Positions 52,441 through 62,140 of a DNA stretch of 64,000 nt are shown here, in pieces (position 1 is the stretch's first letter; each line of letters begins with the position of its first letter). The translations under genes and the position numbers were made by a program. The notes beneath the pieces were generated by a model. The model saw only the letters and a program-made list of their open reading frames with translations. It was not told the DNA's origin and did not search any database. The stretch is from Pithys albifrons albifrons (lineage: Eukaryota; Chordata; Aves; Passeriformes; Thamnophilidae): assembly GCF_047495875.1 (NCBI RefSeq), contig NC_092470.1:16033001-16097000 (forward strand), in the 5' to 3' direction.

Positions 52441-52919
52441 ATTCAATGGATGTTAAAGACCATAGGTGGAAGTGGTGACGTGTGGGAGCTCTCTGAGAAG
52501 GGATGTGGTGCAGTGTGTGACCCAGGGTGCTCCAGAAACAACCTGGTGCTCAAGGTGCTGTTGGGAGGCAGTTGCCGTTCCACGCTGTGGCAAAACCATG
52601 AAGAAACACGTGGGGCCACGTTGCAGCTGCAGACATGCCAGGTAAGCATGTCACCTCAACCAATCCTGCTTCAGTTTCCTTGTCCGGAACGCAGCCACAG
52701 TGCTTGGCTCCCTTGTTAGGCACCTGGAGGTGCTGCCAACAAAACACGTTGGGAGATGCAGCCAAGAACAAGTGTTACGTGGCAGAAGTGCCGCTGTTGA
52801 TTTTATTTCCCTTGGCCCGTCCTCATTCCTGTAGTTTCCTTTCTGGCTCCACCCTCACCCAGGACTCTCCGAGGGAGTGCTGCCAGACTCCTACCCTCTG
52901 CTACCACCTTCCCCGATGT
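52441..52919 (+). promoter_or_regulatory. upstream flank of CpG island, ACGT cluster and a possible alternative first exon
   Basis: Composition rises gradually toward the island. Five ACGT cores occur within 303 bp: TGACGTG (52476), a CACGTG E-box (52607), CCACGTTG (52616), ACACGTTG (52744) and TTACGTGG (52776). A donor-like GCCAG|GTAAGC lies at 52641/52642 and could end an upstream first exon. The open frames here (for example 52635-52925) are composition-driven and I do not call them genes. Promoter function is inferred from position. Confidence 0.3.
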
Positions 52920-53153
52920 CCCTGAGTTTCGGGGACAAAACCCTCGGGGTTTTAGCTTTGGTGTGGGGGGAGTGCTTTGGTCTTGGTGGGGAGTGGGCGG
53001 GACGGATGGAGGTCCAACAGGGGATGGTGGTGCTACGAGGGAAACGATCCGCGGAGGGATGCACCAAGGAGATGCACCGAGGGGATGCCCCGGGCAAGCC
53101 GTGCGGGAGGGGATGCTGGCGGGGGTGGGTTACGGGAAGCTCCGGAGGTTCGG

Positions 53154-53165
53154 GCGTGGGCGGGG
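53154..53165 (+). promoter_or_regulatory. EGR1 site overlapping GC box
   Basis: GCGTGGGCG is the exact EGR1 consensus, and it overlaps GGGCGGGG, an SP1-type box. This arrangement typically allows competition between the two factor families. Function is inferred. Confidence 0.5.
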
Positions 53166-53249
53166 AGCGGAGCTGAGCGGAGCACGCAGGGAGGTGCCGG
53201 CGGGCGGCACCGCCCCGGGAGGCGGGAGGGGTCGGGGACAGGCAGTGGT

Positions 53250-53285
53250 GACAGCGGCGACGACAGCGGCGACAGCGACACGTGC
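53250..53285 (+). repeat. imperfect GACAGCGGC-type repeat
   Basis: GACAGCGGCGAC occurs twice in near succession, followed by GACAGCGACAC. It lies in the presumed 5' untranslated region, just upstream of the putative start codon, and could fold or be length-variable. Confidence 0.6.
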
Positions 53286-53326
53286 CCACCTCGGGACCGC
53301 GTCCGCCGAGCGAGTCCCCGGCGGCG

Positions 53327-53369
53327 ATGGGCGGCTGCGGGCACTGTGCGGACCCGGCCCGGAGAACAG
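53327..53369 (+). CDS. putative first coding exon of an unidentified gene, partial
   Basis: ATG in a strong context (GCGGCGATGG, G at -3 and +4) opens a frame MGGCGHCADPARRT plus one base, ending at ACAG|GTAACC. A second, nearly identical donor 22 bp downstream (exon end 53391) would extend the frame to MGGCGHCADPARRTGNPRAE plus N and two bases, changing the phase from 1 to 2. I do not recognise the N-terminus. The ATG may instead be in a noncoding first exon, with translation beginning in a later one (for example near 55399). The gene would continue to the right and leave the window. Confidence is moderate that this is a transcribed first exon and low that this ATG is the real start. Confidence 0.35.
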
Positions 53370-53399
53370 GTAACCCCAGAGCAGAGAACAGGTAACCCG
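53361..53399 (+). repeat. tandem duplication of a splice-donor segment
   Basis: GAGAACAGGTAACCC occurs at 53362-53376 and again at 53384-53398, 22 bp apart. Each copy contains a usable ACAG|GTAACC donor. Because 22 is not a multiple of three, use of one or the other changes the reading frame. Confidence 0.75.
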
Positions 53400-53520
53400 G
53401 GCCGCTCCCGGGCGGGGACCCCGCTCTGCTTCGAGCTACTCGGGACGGCGGCGGGAGCGCTCCTTCCCGCGGGGCTCCGAGTGCGGGAGTCCGCTCTTAC
53501 AGAGGAACCCGCGCGGGCTG

Positions 53521-55370
53521 GAGGGAGGTTTTGTACGTTTTCTTTTTTTTTTTTTTTTATTTTGTTGTTTGTTTGTTTTGCTGGAGATTCGGTGGATTTC
53601 GCCCGGGTTTTTTTTTTGTTGCCCGCCAAGTCGCTCTCTCTGTTGATGCTTCCCCCCAGGCACCAACAGAACTAACTTTGCAGACTCGAGGTTACTCCGC
53701 GCTTTTCTGTGTGCTGCTTTAGTGATGCTGCACCAGGTGCTGCTCGCACCTTGTGTGAAAATGTTTTATTTTGCTGTTGGTGTGAGAAAATGATGCTGGA
53801 GAAGTCCTCTCCTTTCCCAACCAGCTCGCACTGAGCTGATTCATGGCGATGTGCACTTGCTGGCTGAAATTGAAGTGGTTGGTTATTGACTTTGACTAAA
53901 TAAATAAACCACTTAATAGTAATAATAAAACAATCCCTAAACAAAAAACAAAAACATTTACACGACTACATCAATAAAGCGAAATTGCTCAAAGAGCACC
54001 TTTGAGTGAAATGTAAGGTGTAAAATACAGTTGTTTAAAAGAGATTGCTCAACTGATTGTAATGAAAAACAGTGTGATTTTTCATTGGTGTTTGCCTAGC
54101 ACAACTTGGCAACTGGCAAGAAACCAGTTGGTGCCCTTAGTTTTATGACAGTCAGTTGTTCACAGCACACTGAAAGCTGAAGTGATGCTACGTGGTATTA
54201 AGAAAATAGAAGTTCTCACCTGGATATTTTAGTATTAATTTCCTGTAATTAAGCTGTAGAATTTGTCATGTATTTTGCAGGGATTTTGATTAATTCTTAA
54301 GAAGGTAATACTATTGAATGGGTCGATTTAGCTGTCAGGATAAATGGGTGTATTTGAGTAATAATCTTACTATTTTATTGCTTTCTTATCTTAAAGCAAA
54401 TAAGCTTTCATATGCTGTAGAAGATGGATTCAGTATGTGTAGTTTCACTTTCCAGTAGCTGTGGGATGAACAATTTGAAGAAAACGGTGCAGAGAGGAAA
54501 TCTAAAATTTTATTTCTTAAAAAGTTTTGTACATTTTTAATTGGGATGTTATTATGTGCTGTAAAGGAAAGTTTAACTTTGATTATATTATAGAACCTAA
54601 AGGATGGTTTGTAGATGTGTGTTTTTAAGGTGTCAGTTATAAAGAAGGGCATGAGGAGGGGCACTGCTGTCATTGACAGGAAGGTGGGTGTCTAAATAGC
54701 ATGTGGATTCCTGTAATCATCCCCTCCTGGGGCAGTGCATGAGGCTGTAACAGTGCTAAAGTTGTTGCTTATCATGTCTTTCAATGAAAGTAGTACCATA
54801 ACTGACTCAATTTCACTGCAAGTTTTTTTTCCGAGGGTCTTTCTCATTTGCTTATATAATCAGCTGTTTTTTTATTAACTTCACTGATGAAATGCCTCTT
54901 TATTTGAATAGGTAATTATTAAAAAATGTACCTGCACAGGCAACAAATGATGCTGAGGAGAACAGTCGTGCTTTGAATGCTGGCGTTTGCTGGGATGTGA
55001 TGAAGCTGGGGTCAGGCTGTGTGTGTGGCTGAAGTGGGCTAGAGCCAGGGGATAAACCTCATCCCAGAAGCTTCTTTGTTCCTCCCACTGAGATTTCCAG
55101 GCACTACTGAGTTTCTGATACTAAGGAACTTCTGCCACTTTAGTCTACACTGTGCAGATTTGCCTGTCTCATCTTTATAACTAGTTTCTTACTGATAGCT
55201 GAAGGTTTCCATGAGGACTCCACCAGTGGCCATCAAGTTCATGCAAGATGTGTGTAACAGCTTGTGTTGTCACTTTGTTATGAGAATTTTGGGGTTTATG
55301 TATTTGGTTTACAAACACCGCTATCATGAACTGATTTTGGTATAGGGCTTTGAATTCCAATCTCCCAAGG
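53521..55370. other. first-intron sequence, no gene seen
   Basis: A 16-T run (53543-53558) is followed by TTGTTTGTTTG-type simple sequence, then AT-rich DNA with runs such as AAATAAATAAACC near 53898-53910. No exon or known repeat is visible. Confidence 0.45.
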
Positions 55371-55430
55371 TGCAGAGAGTTGAGGTGTCATCATCTCCAT
55401 GCTGGCTGAGGTGCCTGTGCCTGTGCCTAG
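55371..55430 (+). CDS. weak candidate exon with possible start codon (60 nt)
   Basis: It lies between a moderate acceptor (CCAATCTCCCAAG, ending 55370) and a good donor (CCTAG|GTAAGA at 55431). An internal ATG at 55399 opens MLAEVPVPVP plus two bases. The VPVPVP comes from three GTGCCT hexamers (55411-55428) that abut the donor. It could be the second exon of the CpG-island gene, carrying the true start, or a chance arrangement of a short repeat next to a donor. Confidence 0.15.
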
Positions 55431-58400
55431 GTAAGAGGGAAGTTTTACCTTAGCAGAGGAGAGCAAAGCATGCCAAATATGTTCTGCATTTCCTTTGTGT
55501 CGTTTCCATCCTTGAGTGGAAAATTGCTCCCGATTTCCTCAGATCTGGAGGATTTACCTTGGCACCCTTCCCACATTCCCATTTACTTCCAGTTGTACTT
55601 ATTAGATAACATGCTTGTGCAGAAACTTTTTATAAGAAAGAAAAAGAACATTTTTTCCTCAATCTGTTCCTGATGAAGTTAAGCAGTTAAATGTTCCCGA
55701 GGTGCAAAAGATCTGTTTCTTAAGACAAAACTGGTCTTTGCAGGATTGTGAGGATGTTGGAAGTATGAGTGCCTTGAACTCGGATTTCAAACTGCGTATC
55801 CACTTAACAGCTGTACCTGAGTGCACTTCTATTTTCTAAGTTGTTGATGCTATAAAATCTTGGAACTAGATGGAATATTCATATTTAGGTAATGCATGTG
55901 TCTCAATAGCAAGGCTTTCTTTCTGTATTCCACTGTAATCTATGTAAGGTTTTCTGTAATCCAAGTAAGGATTAACACCCCATTGTCTTCTGTGTGAGGG
56001 TTCTAATGAGAAAAGAAAGTGGACCAAGACTCCCATGTTTGATCAAGTGATTAATCATTTTGTTATATGCCTGGCAATTTCTGCCTTGAAGAAATTAGCT
56101 TGGGTGTAACTACAGGTTTACCAGCATAGCCGTGGAGTGGGTGGACTGCTGCGTGGGCAGATGGTTTTGGTCCAATTTAGGGATCAATAATAAGGACACC
56201 ATGTTAATGGAGATTTCACTTCTGTTGGATGTTCTCCATGTTCCCTGGATCTTGGGTATAATGTACTGTAAGGCACTATGGATGTGCAGTCTGTCTGTCC
56301 TGCCCTGATGATGGCACCTCCTAAAGCAAACTTGACTTTCAGCACTCCTGTGACCACGTGCCTTGCTGTGCTGAGGTAAATACTTGCTCAAGCATAATTG
56401 TATTTACACTTACTCATCATATAGTTACTCTGGAGTGATACAAAGGAGGGTCTTGCTGTAATGTTTTTAAAAATATTTAGGAATTACTAGTTTTTATTAA
56501 TCAAAAAATCCAGTCCTTTAAAAAGCTACACAACCAGAGGTAATTTTCAAACCCCTTAAACTGTTCTTTCAACTTAGAAATTATTTGGTAAAATATTTGT
56601 TAAGCCTGTAGAAAAATAAGATGTTAATTAGCTCTTCTTGAAACATTCCTAGATGGTTTTGAACTTAGGTTGTTTTGCACTACAGTAGGTATTCAGACAA
56701 ATCAATTATCTCAGGAAAAAAAGTCTGTGGTGTAAGGCAGTTAAGTTTGGATGGTGTAACATTAACCAGCCTCCTTGAATGAACTGGGCTTTTCAATTAA
56801 AAGAGCTCGTTAGAGGGGAGAATGCAGAAGTGGGTACAATCTGAGTGATGTGGAGTAAACAGAGAACAATTACTCCTAATTTCACGTAGCTCAAGTTTTT
56901 AAAGAGGTGAGAATAAATGAACAAGATTCAATGAGTTTTTTTTCCTAAGGTACTTTTCAATAAAATTAAAATGCTTCCATAGTTAAATTATGCTTCTGTT
57001 TCACACAAGCATAATTTATCTGTGGAACTCATTACTGCGATATCTTCCTGTTGTTTAGGATATAAATGAATTTTGAAAGTAGTTTGGCAAATTAATAGAG
57101 AAAAAGTATGCTGGGACTGTTAATCACAAAGTTGCAGTTACAATTTCTAGCTGAAGCACCTCCTAAATCACAGATTCCTGGAAGCCAGGAGATTATTTTG
57201 CAGGCAGAATCACAGTATAATTTCCTGACCTTATAGTCTTTCCCTGAGCATCTGTTTTCAGTCAGAGTTAGAGGCAGCTTATTGGGCTAAATTGATATTT
57301 GGAGTGATGTAGTCCCCTTGCATGCTCTGTGTGATGGAAATTTGGATGGGTTTTCCTGAAATGACTTCTACTTTGTCTGAAATGGTTCCAAGCAGGTGAA
57401 TGTTAGATGTAACTTCAGTTTTCACACTTGGGAAAAACCTGAAGTCAACAGTGTGCTCCATGCTGTGTTTCCTTAAGTTTTGATTAACTGGCTATTCATA
57501 ACCATAATCTGTTAAGAACACAGATCAAGCTGACCTTTTGCAAGGCTACAGTACTGCTGCAAAGCTCCATTGTTTTATCACTTGTGAAATGGTTGGATTA
57601 TTGTGTGAAAATCTGGAGGATGTTATGATTTCAGTTTTGATTTCTGTTTTCTTACATGTATATTGCTTTTCCAAGGAGACTTTTTGTTATCTGCATGTAA
57701 GCAGCCTGCTGACCTTTAGGCATTTTTTTGAACCTTTGCTTTTGATGCTTTCACTGCCTTCTGTTAAAACCTGCGTCAGGGCTGATGGGGACAAACTGTG
57801 TATGTATCTGTCCTTTCCCGTTGACTTCAGCTGCTGCTTGTCTAAGGAAAACAGATCCTTGAGCTGGGAGCCTTCAAGTCTACTTGTGGAATTGGAGCTG
57901 GAACCCTTCCAGCGTGGTCTTGTAGGTGTCCAACCTTCCCTGCCATCAGAGAGGAGCCTCGTATGGGTATGTTAGTCTTAGAGAGGAGCCTCTTGGTAAC
58001 ACTGTCTGGTGGTCTTTAGTTAAAACTAATTATTTTCCTGGTTTTTTGGTTAGTGTACAGTGAGAGCTGGAGCAGAGTGACCTGGAGGTGACTTTTCTGC
58101 CTGCTGTGGTGGGTGCCTGTTTCATATGTATTTACACAGATGCTCCTTCACTAGCTTGTTTTCACTTTCCCACAAAAACAACTTGATAAAATGCAAGCTA
58201 AATATTAACATAGGTTTCGAGATCTTTGTTTTGTTTTGTTGGCCTTTTGGGATGGGGGAAAAAGTGAGATATTATTCATATCCTTCCTTTCTGGGAAGCA
58301 CTTGTACCCTTGACAATTCTTCCTGTTGCCCACTCCTAAGAAGTACAGTTACAGTCTGTGAAGCAAATTTTGCTTTACTGGAAATTTTAGATTTGGAGTA

Positions 58401-58679
58401 ATTTTATTGTTTTGGAAATTCTTGGAGTTGTATAGCTTTGCTGGCTTAAGATCTGAGAAAAGATCTAATTTAGAAATAAGAGATTTCTAACTTTGTGGTA
58501 CACTGTAAATTAAGACACAGAAACAGCTCTGTTGTCTTCTCAGGATTTATGAGTGTGGGCTTTCATCCTTCTTTCCCAAAGAGATAAGGCCTGATCTAGA
58601 AATAAGTTTCTAGCCAGGACAGGGTATATAATCTATGTCATTTGAAAATCTTTTAATGGAGATGAATGGAAACGAGATG
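55431..58679. other. intronic stretch, no gene seen
   Basis: AT-rich sequence. A 145-codon plus-strand frame (57538-57975) is cysteine- and phenylalanine-rich, has no splice context and looks like chance. A 13-mer AGAGAGGAGCCTC is repeated at 57948 and 57980. Confidence 0.4.
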
Positions 58680-58730
58680 GGCATGCTAATTTATTTGAGC
58701 AGCCATTTGTCTTTGTTGCCATTGATGTGG
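58680..58730. promoter_or_regulatory. possible enhancer-like motif cluster
   Basis: Within 42 bp lie an octamer-like ATGCTAAT (58683-58690), an E-box CATTTG (58704-58709), a SOX-type CTTTGTT (58711-58717) and CCATTG (58719-58724). Enhancer function is only an inference from motif density. Confidence 0.2.
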
Positions 58731-59999
58731 AGGTGGTGATGATCTGGAGCTGTCAGCGAGGATGGGGCAGCCTCTCAGCTCATTTTATCATGGCTATGAA
58801 ATTTTTTTAAAAAGCCTGACTCATTTGTGTTTAAGTGAGGTGGGATTACAGAGCTCAGTTCTTTGAAATTTTATTGGATACAGGTTTCCCTTAAGTAAAA
58901 TATTACTGAATCTAATGGTTTCAACAATTTCAAATAAAAATATCCAAATGAATGAGCGTAACTCAGCTTCTTGTCGCTGCTTCCCTGAGTTTCAAGAGGA
59001 ATGTTTTTATGCTGTCTTCCCTCATGGGAAACATCTGCAGAACCAAATGGCAAGTCATTAATGCTCATTCAATAGCAGGCTTTGTTCCCAGTTTCTTGTA
59101 CTTGGAAACAATTAACTGTAGCATTTTGTTTTGTCTTGTTTTTCTTTTTTGAATGCAAACATCTAATTCCAGTTATATATTCTAGTGGATTTTGTAGAAG
59201 TCCTGCTATTTGGGATTGCTTGTAATTATTTTAGAATAGATGCTTCCTACCCACGTTCCGATAGTGGGAATATTGTTTTTGTGTTTGAAGTGTGAATTGA
59301 TTTTATTTTTAATATGTTAGTGACTGAATTTTGTTCAACTCTTTTAAACCTTAATTTAAGATACAAATCTCATTACAAGCTAAATGAAGACATTTGTCTT
59401 CAGTTCAGGTTGGTTTCTGGTTTCTCACTTCAACCAAGAAACCTTGGATGCCTCATAGTAGCATTTAGCAAAATATCTGGCCTTTGATACTAAGCAAATG
59501 AAAGCTGAAGAAGATCAAGCATTCATCTACTTGGTTGTAAAAGTTGTTTGAATCAGAAAACCTCCAAATCTCTTTAACTGACTGCAAGCAATTTGTGGTT
59601 CAAAACACTTGCCAAATTGGTGACTGCTGCCCTTGTCTGCTAGACACAGGGAACTGGAATGTTAATAGCTGTTAAATCCATTAAAACATACTACTACATC
59701 TTTAGAGGGGTGTTTTGACACCTATAGTAAAATTTTAGTTTTGAGCTTTTTGCGATTTTAATCCATGAGCCAAAGGAGGAGATTACATAATTATGACGGC
59801 TGAATTAATACACCTTTTAGTCTGTATTCACCATAACTAAACATCCATGATTAATAAACTGTGTTTTGTTAGTTAATTATGGGCTGAGTGGTCATAATTT
59901 GTGCATTTAACATTTACTTTGAGAATATGTGAATGGGGCAGATAATGACATATGTGGTGGTCACCTTGATCTTTTCTAAACTATCCTGCCTGGAGCTAC
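58731..59999. other. intronic stretch with a TAAT-rich interval
   Basis: No gene. 59785-59905 is rich in TAAT/ATTA cores (ATAATTATGACGG, GAATTAATACACC, TGATTAATAAAC, TTAGTTAATTATGG) and repeat-free, which fits a homeodomain-type conserved noncoding element. This is inference from one sequence. Confidence 0.3.
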
Positions 60000-60197
60000 T
60001 TGTGCATGAAAGGAGAATTAAAAACAAAAATCCCCACTGTGGTAGTAGTATACAAAGGAGCAGCCAGTGAGGTTGGGCAGCATGAGCAAGAAGCTGTAGA
60101 TATGCTTAAGGAAAGGTATTTAAAGTTTAGCAAACTTTACCCCACCCTGCCTATGGCAAATTTACCCCAGATGAATCAGAACCAAATCGGTTTTTAA
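60000..60197 (+). CDS. unidentified protein-like frame, about 65 codons
   Basis: The frame opens with TTG; ATG is the third codon. It reads MKGELKTKIPTVVVVYKGAA, continues through an E/K-rich predicted helix (EQEAVDMLKERYLKFSKLYP) and ends QMNQNQIGF before TAA. The pattern of a hydrophobic beta-strand-like VVVVY followed by an amphipathic helix is more protein-like than most frames here. No acceptor or donor of quality flanks it and no family is recognised. It may be a degraded retrocopy, a terminal exon or chance. A CR1 scrap follows 45 bp downstream. Confidence 0.2.
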   Translation: MCMKGELKTKIPTVVVVYKGAASEVGQHEQEAVDMLKERYLKFSKLYPTLPMANLPQMNQNQIGF

Positions 60198-60242
60198 GGA
60201 CTGTGTTATGTGTCTTCCGGTTTTCACAGAGCAGGTTTGTCA

Positions 60243-60312
60243 TACAGAATCACAGAACTGAAAGTGAGGTTGAAATTGCTTCATCAGGTGTCATCCTGGC
60301 TCAACAATACCA
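60243..60312 (-). mobile_element. probable old CR1 tail, antisense
   Basis: The text ACAGAATCACAGAACTGAAAG, then GAGGTTGAAATTGCTTCATC, resembles the reverse complement of the CR1 terminus (octamers followed by GAGGTTGGAAGGGACC). It is strongly diverged. Confidence 0.5.
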
Positions 60313-62066
60313 GTATTTCTGTTTGGGGGAGCTTTTCTGATTGGATCGCTTGCAGGAACCAGAATTAACAAAACCAGGCTTTGCTGTAGTTGAGGTTCTC
60401 TGCAGTTTTTAGGTCTCCTAAACAGGCCACTTATTATTCATCCCAGCATGATATTCCTATATTTTAATTTTTGGCCCTATTCAAGGTTAACATAGTTACT
60501 GTAGTTGTAGTTTTTGGTTTTCTTGATAATGATGCCCATACTTGGGGCTTCAGCTTTAGCAAAATGAAACCCCAGTGTTAAGACTTTGGAAGTGCCAAAG
60601 TGTAACTGCCGATGCACGTAAGTTAAATTTACCAACTTTATCTGATCTTCTCAATAGGAAAATAATTCTATAACAGAACCTGAAGACAAGGTGCATATTT
60701 CTAGTGCCAGGAGGTTGAAAACTCAGATAGTATAAGGAAAGATACACCTCAAAACTCATTCTTTTCTGTGAAAAATGGCTGGCATTTAGGTATGTGTGCT
60801 GGCATATGTTTACAACTGGAAATAAAAAAGTTTGAAGCAGTTAAAGGGGTCTTTAGATTTTGCTGCCATTTGCGTGCTGAACATTTTGCTGTCATGACTT
60901 CGGGGGAGCAGTGTGAGTGACTTTAGTTGTATGCATTGGCATCATATTTAAAGTACTAAGCTATTGTCCAGGATGAAACCTGCAAACACTTGCCTTCACC
61001 AAGGGCTTCTTTGTATGTCAACCTTCCCTCTTTCTCTGTGGCAATGCAGAAACTCAGATCTCTTAAGTGCAGTGATTTTCTGTTAGGAGGCTTATGGTTC
61101 TTGCAGAAAATGAAGGCTTTTATTCTGCGCTACAACCCACCAACCTCCCTTTTCTTTAGGGACAGTTGCCTTCAGCCTCCTGCCTTTGGTAATTGCAAGA
61201 CTGCAAAAACAGTAATTTTACCTACACATACACTCAAACTGTGAGATGTTAAATAGGAAATTTAAATCACGCAGGTCGATAAAGATTCAAAGTAATTTCA
61301 TCTCTCCTGTGTGCCCAGTTCTCACTGTGAGCTCTGGGCCTGGCTTTGTGCCATGTTGCTGTTGGGAAGAGGAACATACCATAGTAAGCAAAAAAGAGGG
61401 AAGACCAACAGCTTAGTGCAGGTTTTTGTCCTGTTCAAGTTATCATCAGGCCATTTTTATGAATCAGAAGTATTCTGTTTAGGTCAGTTTGGAAAACTGT
61501 TGTTAAATAAAGAATCCTGCAGAACTTTTAATAGATCTTTCCTCTAGTCACTGAGTTTTGACAAGAGATATGACAGTAATAGCAGCTATTTAGGGAGCAA
61601 TCCTGGCACACGCAAAAGTAATTTGCATGTAGTCACTAACTTCTTTTATTTAAATATATTATTTAAGTGTTGGTAAAAGGCACTGGTTGATGTGGTCTCC
61701 AGTGGAAATGAGTCTCCAATTTCCTTCCTAGGTTTGTTTTCCCCGAGAGTTATGGAAAGGGAGGATCTATTTCTGTGCGCCTCTTGTTATAAAAATAAAC
61801 CTTTTGTTATGAGAAGGGAACAGGGGCTTGAAGGAGAGAGTGAGAAGGAAGGAGGTGCAGGGCTGGATTCCCACTGGAGCCACTCTGATGAGTACTGGCT
61901 CCTTCAACAAGTGTGTATCTGCCTCTCTCCTGATCGTGTTCCTCATGTGAGCCCCGAAAAACATTTTTTGTTTTTTGAGCACTTCTTATCTTGCTCTTAC
62001 TCTGCTTGTACCTACATCTCTCCTTCCTCTTGCTGCTCCTCAGCTTTCTCTCTTCCTCTGCTCCAG
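60313..62066. other. intronic stretch, no gene seen
   Basis: AT-rich, with several good pyrimidine-tract AG sites (near 61321 and 61731) that have no matching donors. The 139-codon frame at 61692-62111 is overlapped by frames on both strands and is not called. Confidence 0.4.
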
Positions 62067-62140
62067 GTGTCAGCATTCCCAGGGATCACCCGATGTGGTT
62101 GGGAACAGTGAGACAAATTATAAAATTGATACATTCAATG
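62067..62140 (+). CDS. weak candidate exon (74 nt)
   Basis: A strong acceptor (CTCTCTTCCTCTGCTCCAG, ending 62066) precedes it and a modest donor (AATG|GTAAAG) follows. The only frame open throughout begins after one base: CQHSQGSPDVVGNSETNYKI, then DTFN, with one base over. It would accept an upstream exon ending in phase 2, as the second donor at 53391 or the 55430 donor would supply. However, its own 3' phase would run the 63701 exon into a stop, so the two candidates cannot be directly joined as drawn. Confidence 0.18.

Larger units (their letters stand above)
52920..53520 (+). promoter_or_regulatory. CpG island promoter
   Basis: This is the only large CpG-dense block in the window: by hand count about 40 CpGs between 53041 and 53340, against very few in the surrounding kilobases. 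It lacks a TATA box. It contains GC boxes (GGGCGGGG at 53158-53165, ACCGCCCCG near 53209), an EGR1-type GCGTGGGCG at 53154-53162, a triple GATGC motif with 13-bp period (53058-53091) and a GACAGCGGC-type repeat (53250-53280). Such islands in vertebrates normally mark promoters. Direction is inferred as plus from the strong-context ATG and the splice donors at its 3' side; a divergent minus-strand transcript is also possible. Long open frames on both strands inside it are GC artefacts. Confidence 0.8.

Noticed and set aside
52891..53675. Overlapping long open frames (up to 232 codons) on both strands across the CpG island
   Set aside because: GC-rich DNA is stop-poor. The frames overlap in several registers, contain arginine/glycine/proline-rich composition and ignore the splice donors.
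57538..57975. 145-codon plus-strand frame
   Set aside because: Opens with TTG, Cys/Phe/Leu-rich composition, no acceptor/donor pair and no recognisable domain; likely chance.
57948..57992. Repeated 13-mer AGAGAGGAGCCTC
   Set aside because: A single short local repeat with no array structure; probably chance or minor slippage.
61692..62111. 139-codon plus-strand frame
   Set aside because: Overlapped by frames on both strands; the 3' part crosses a good acceptor at 62066, which argues against an uninterrupted gene.
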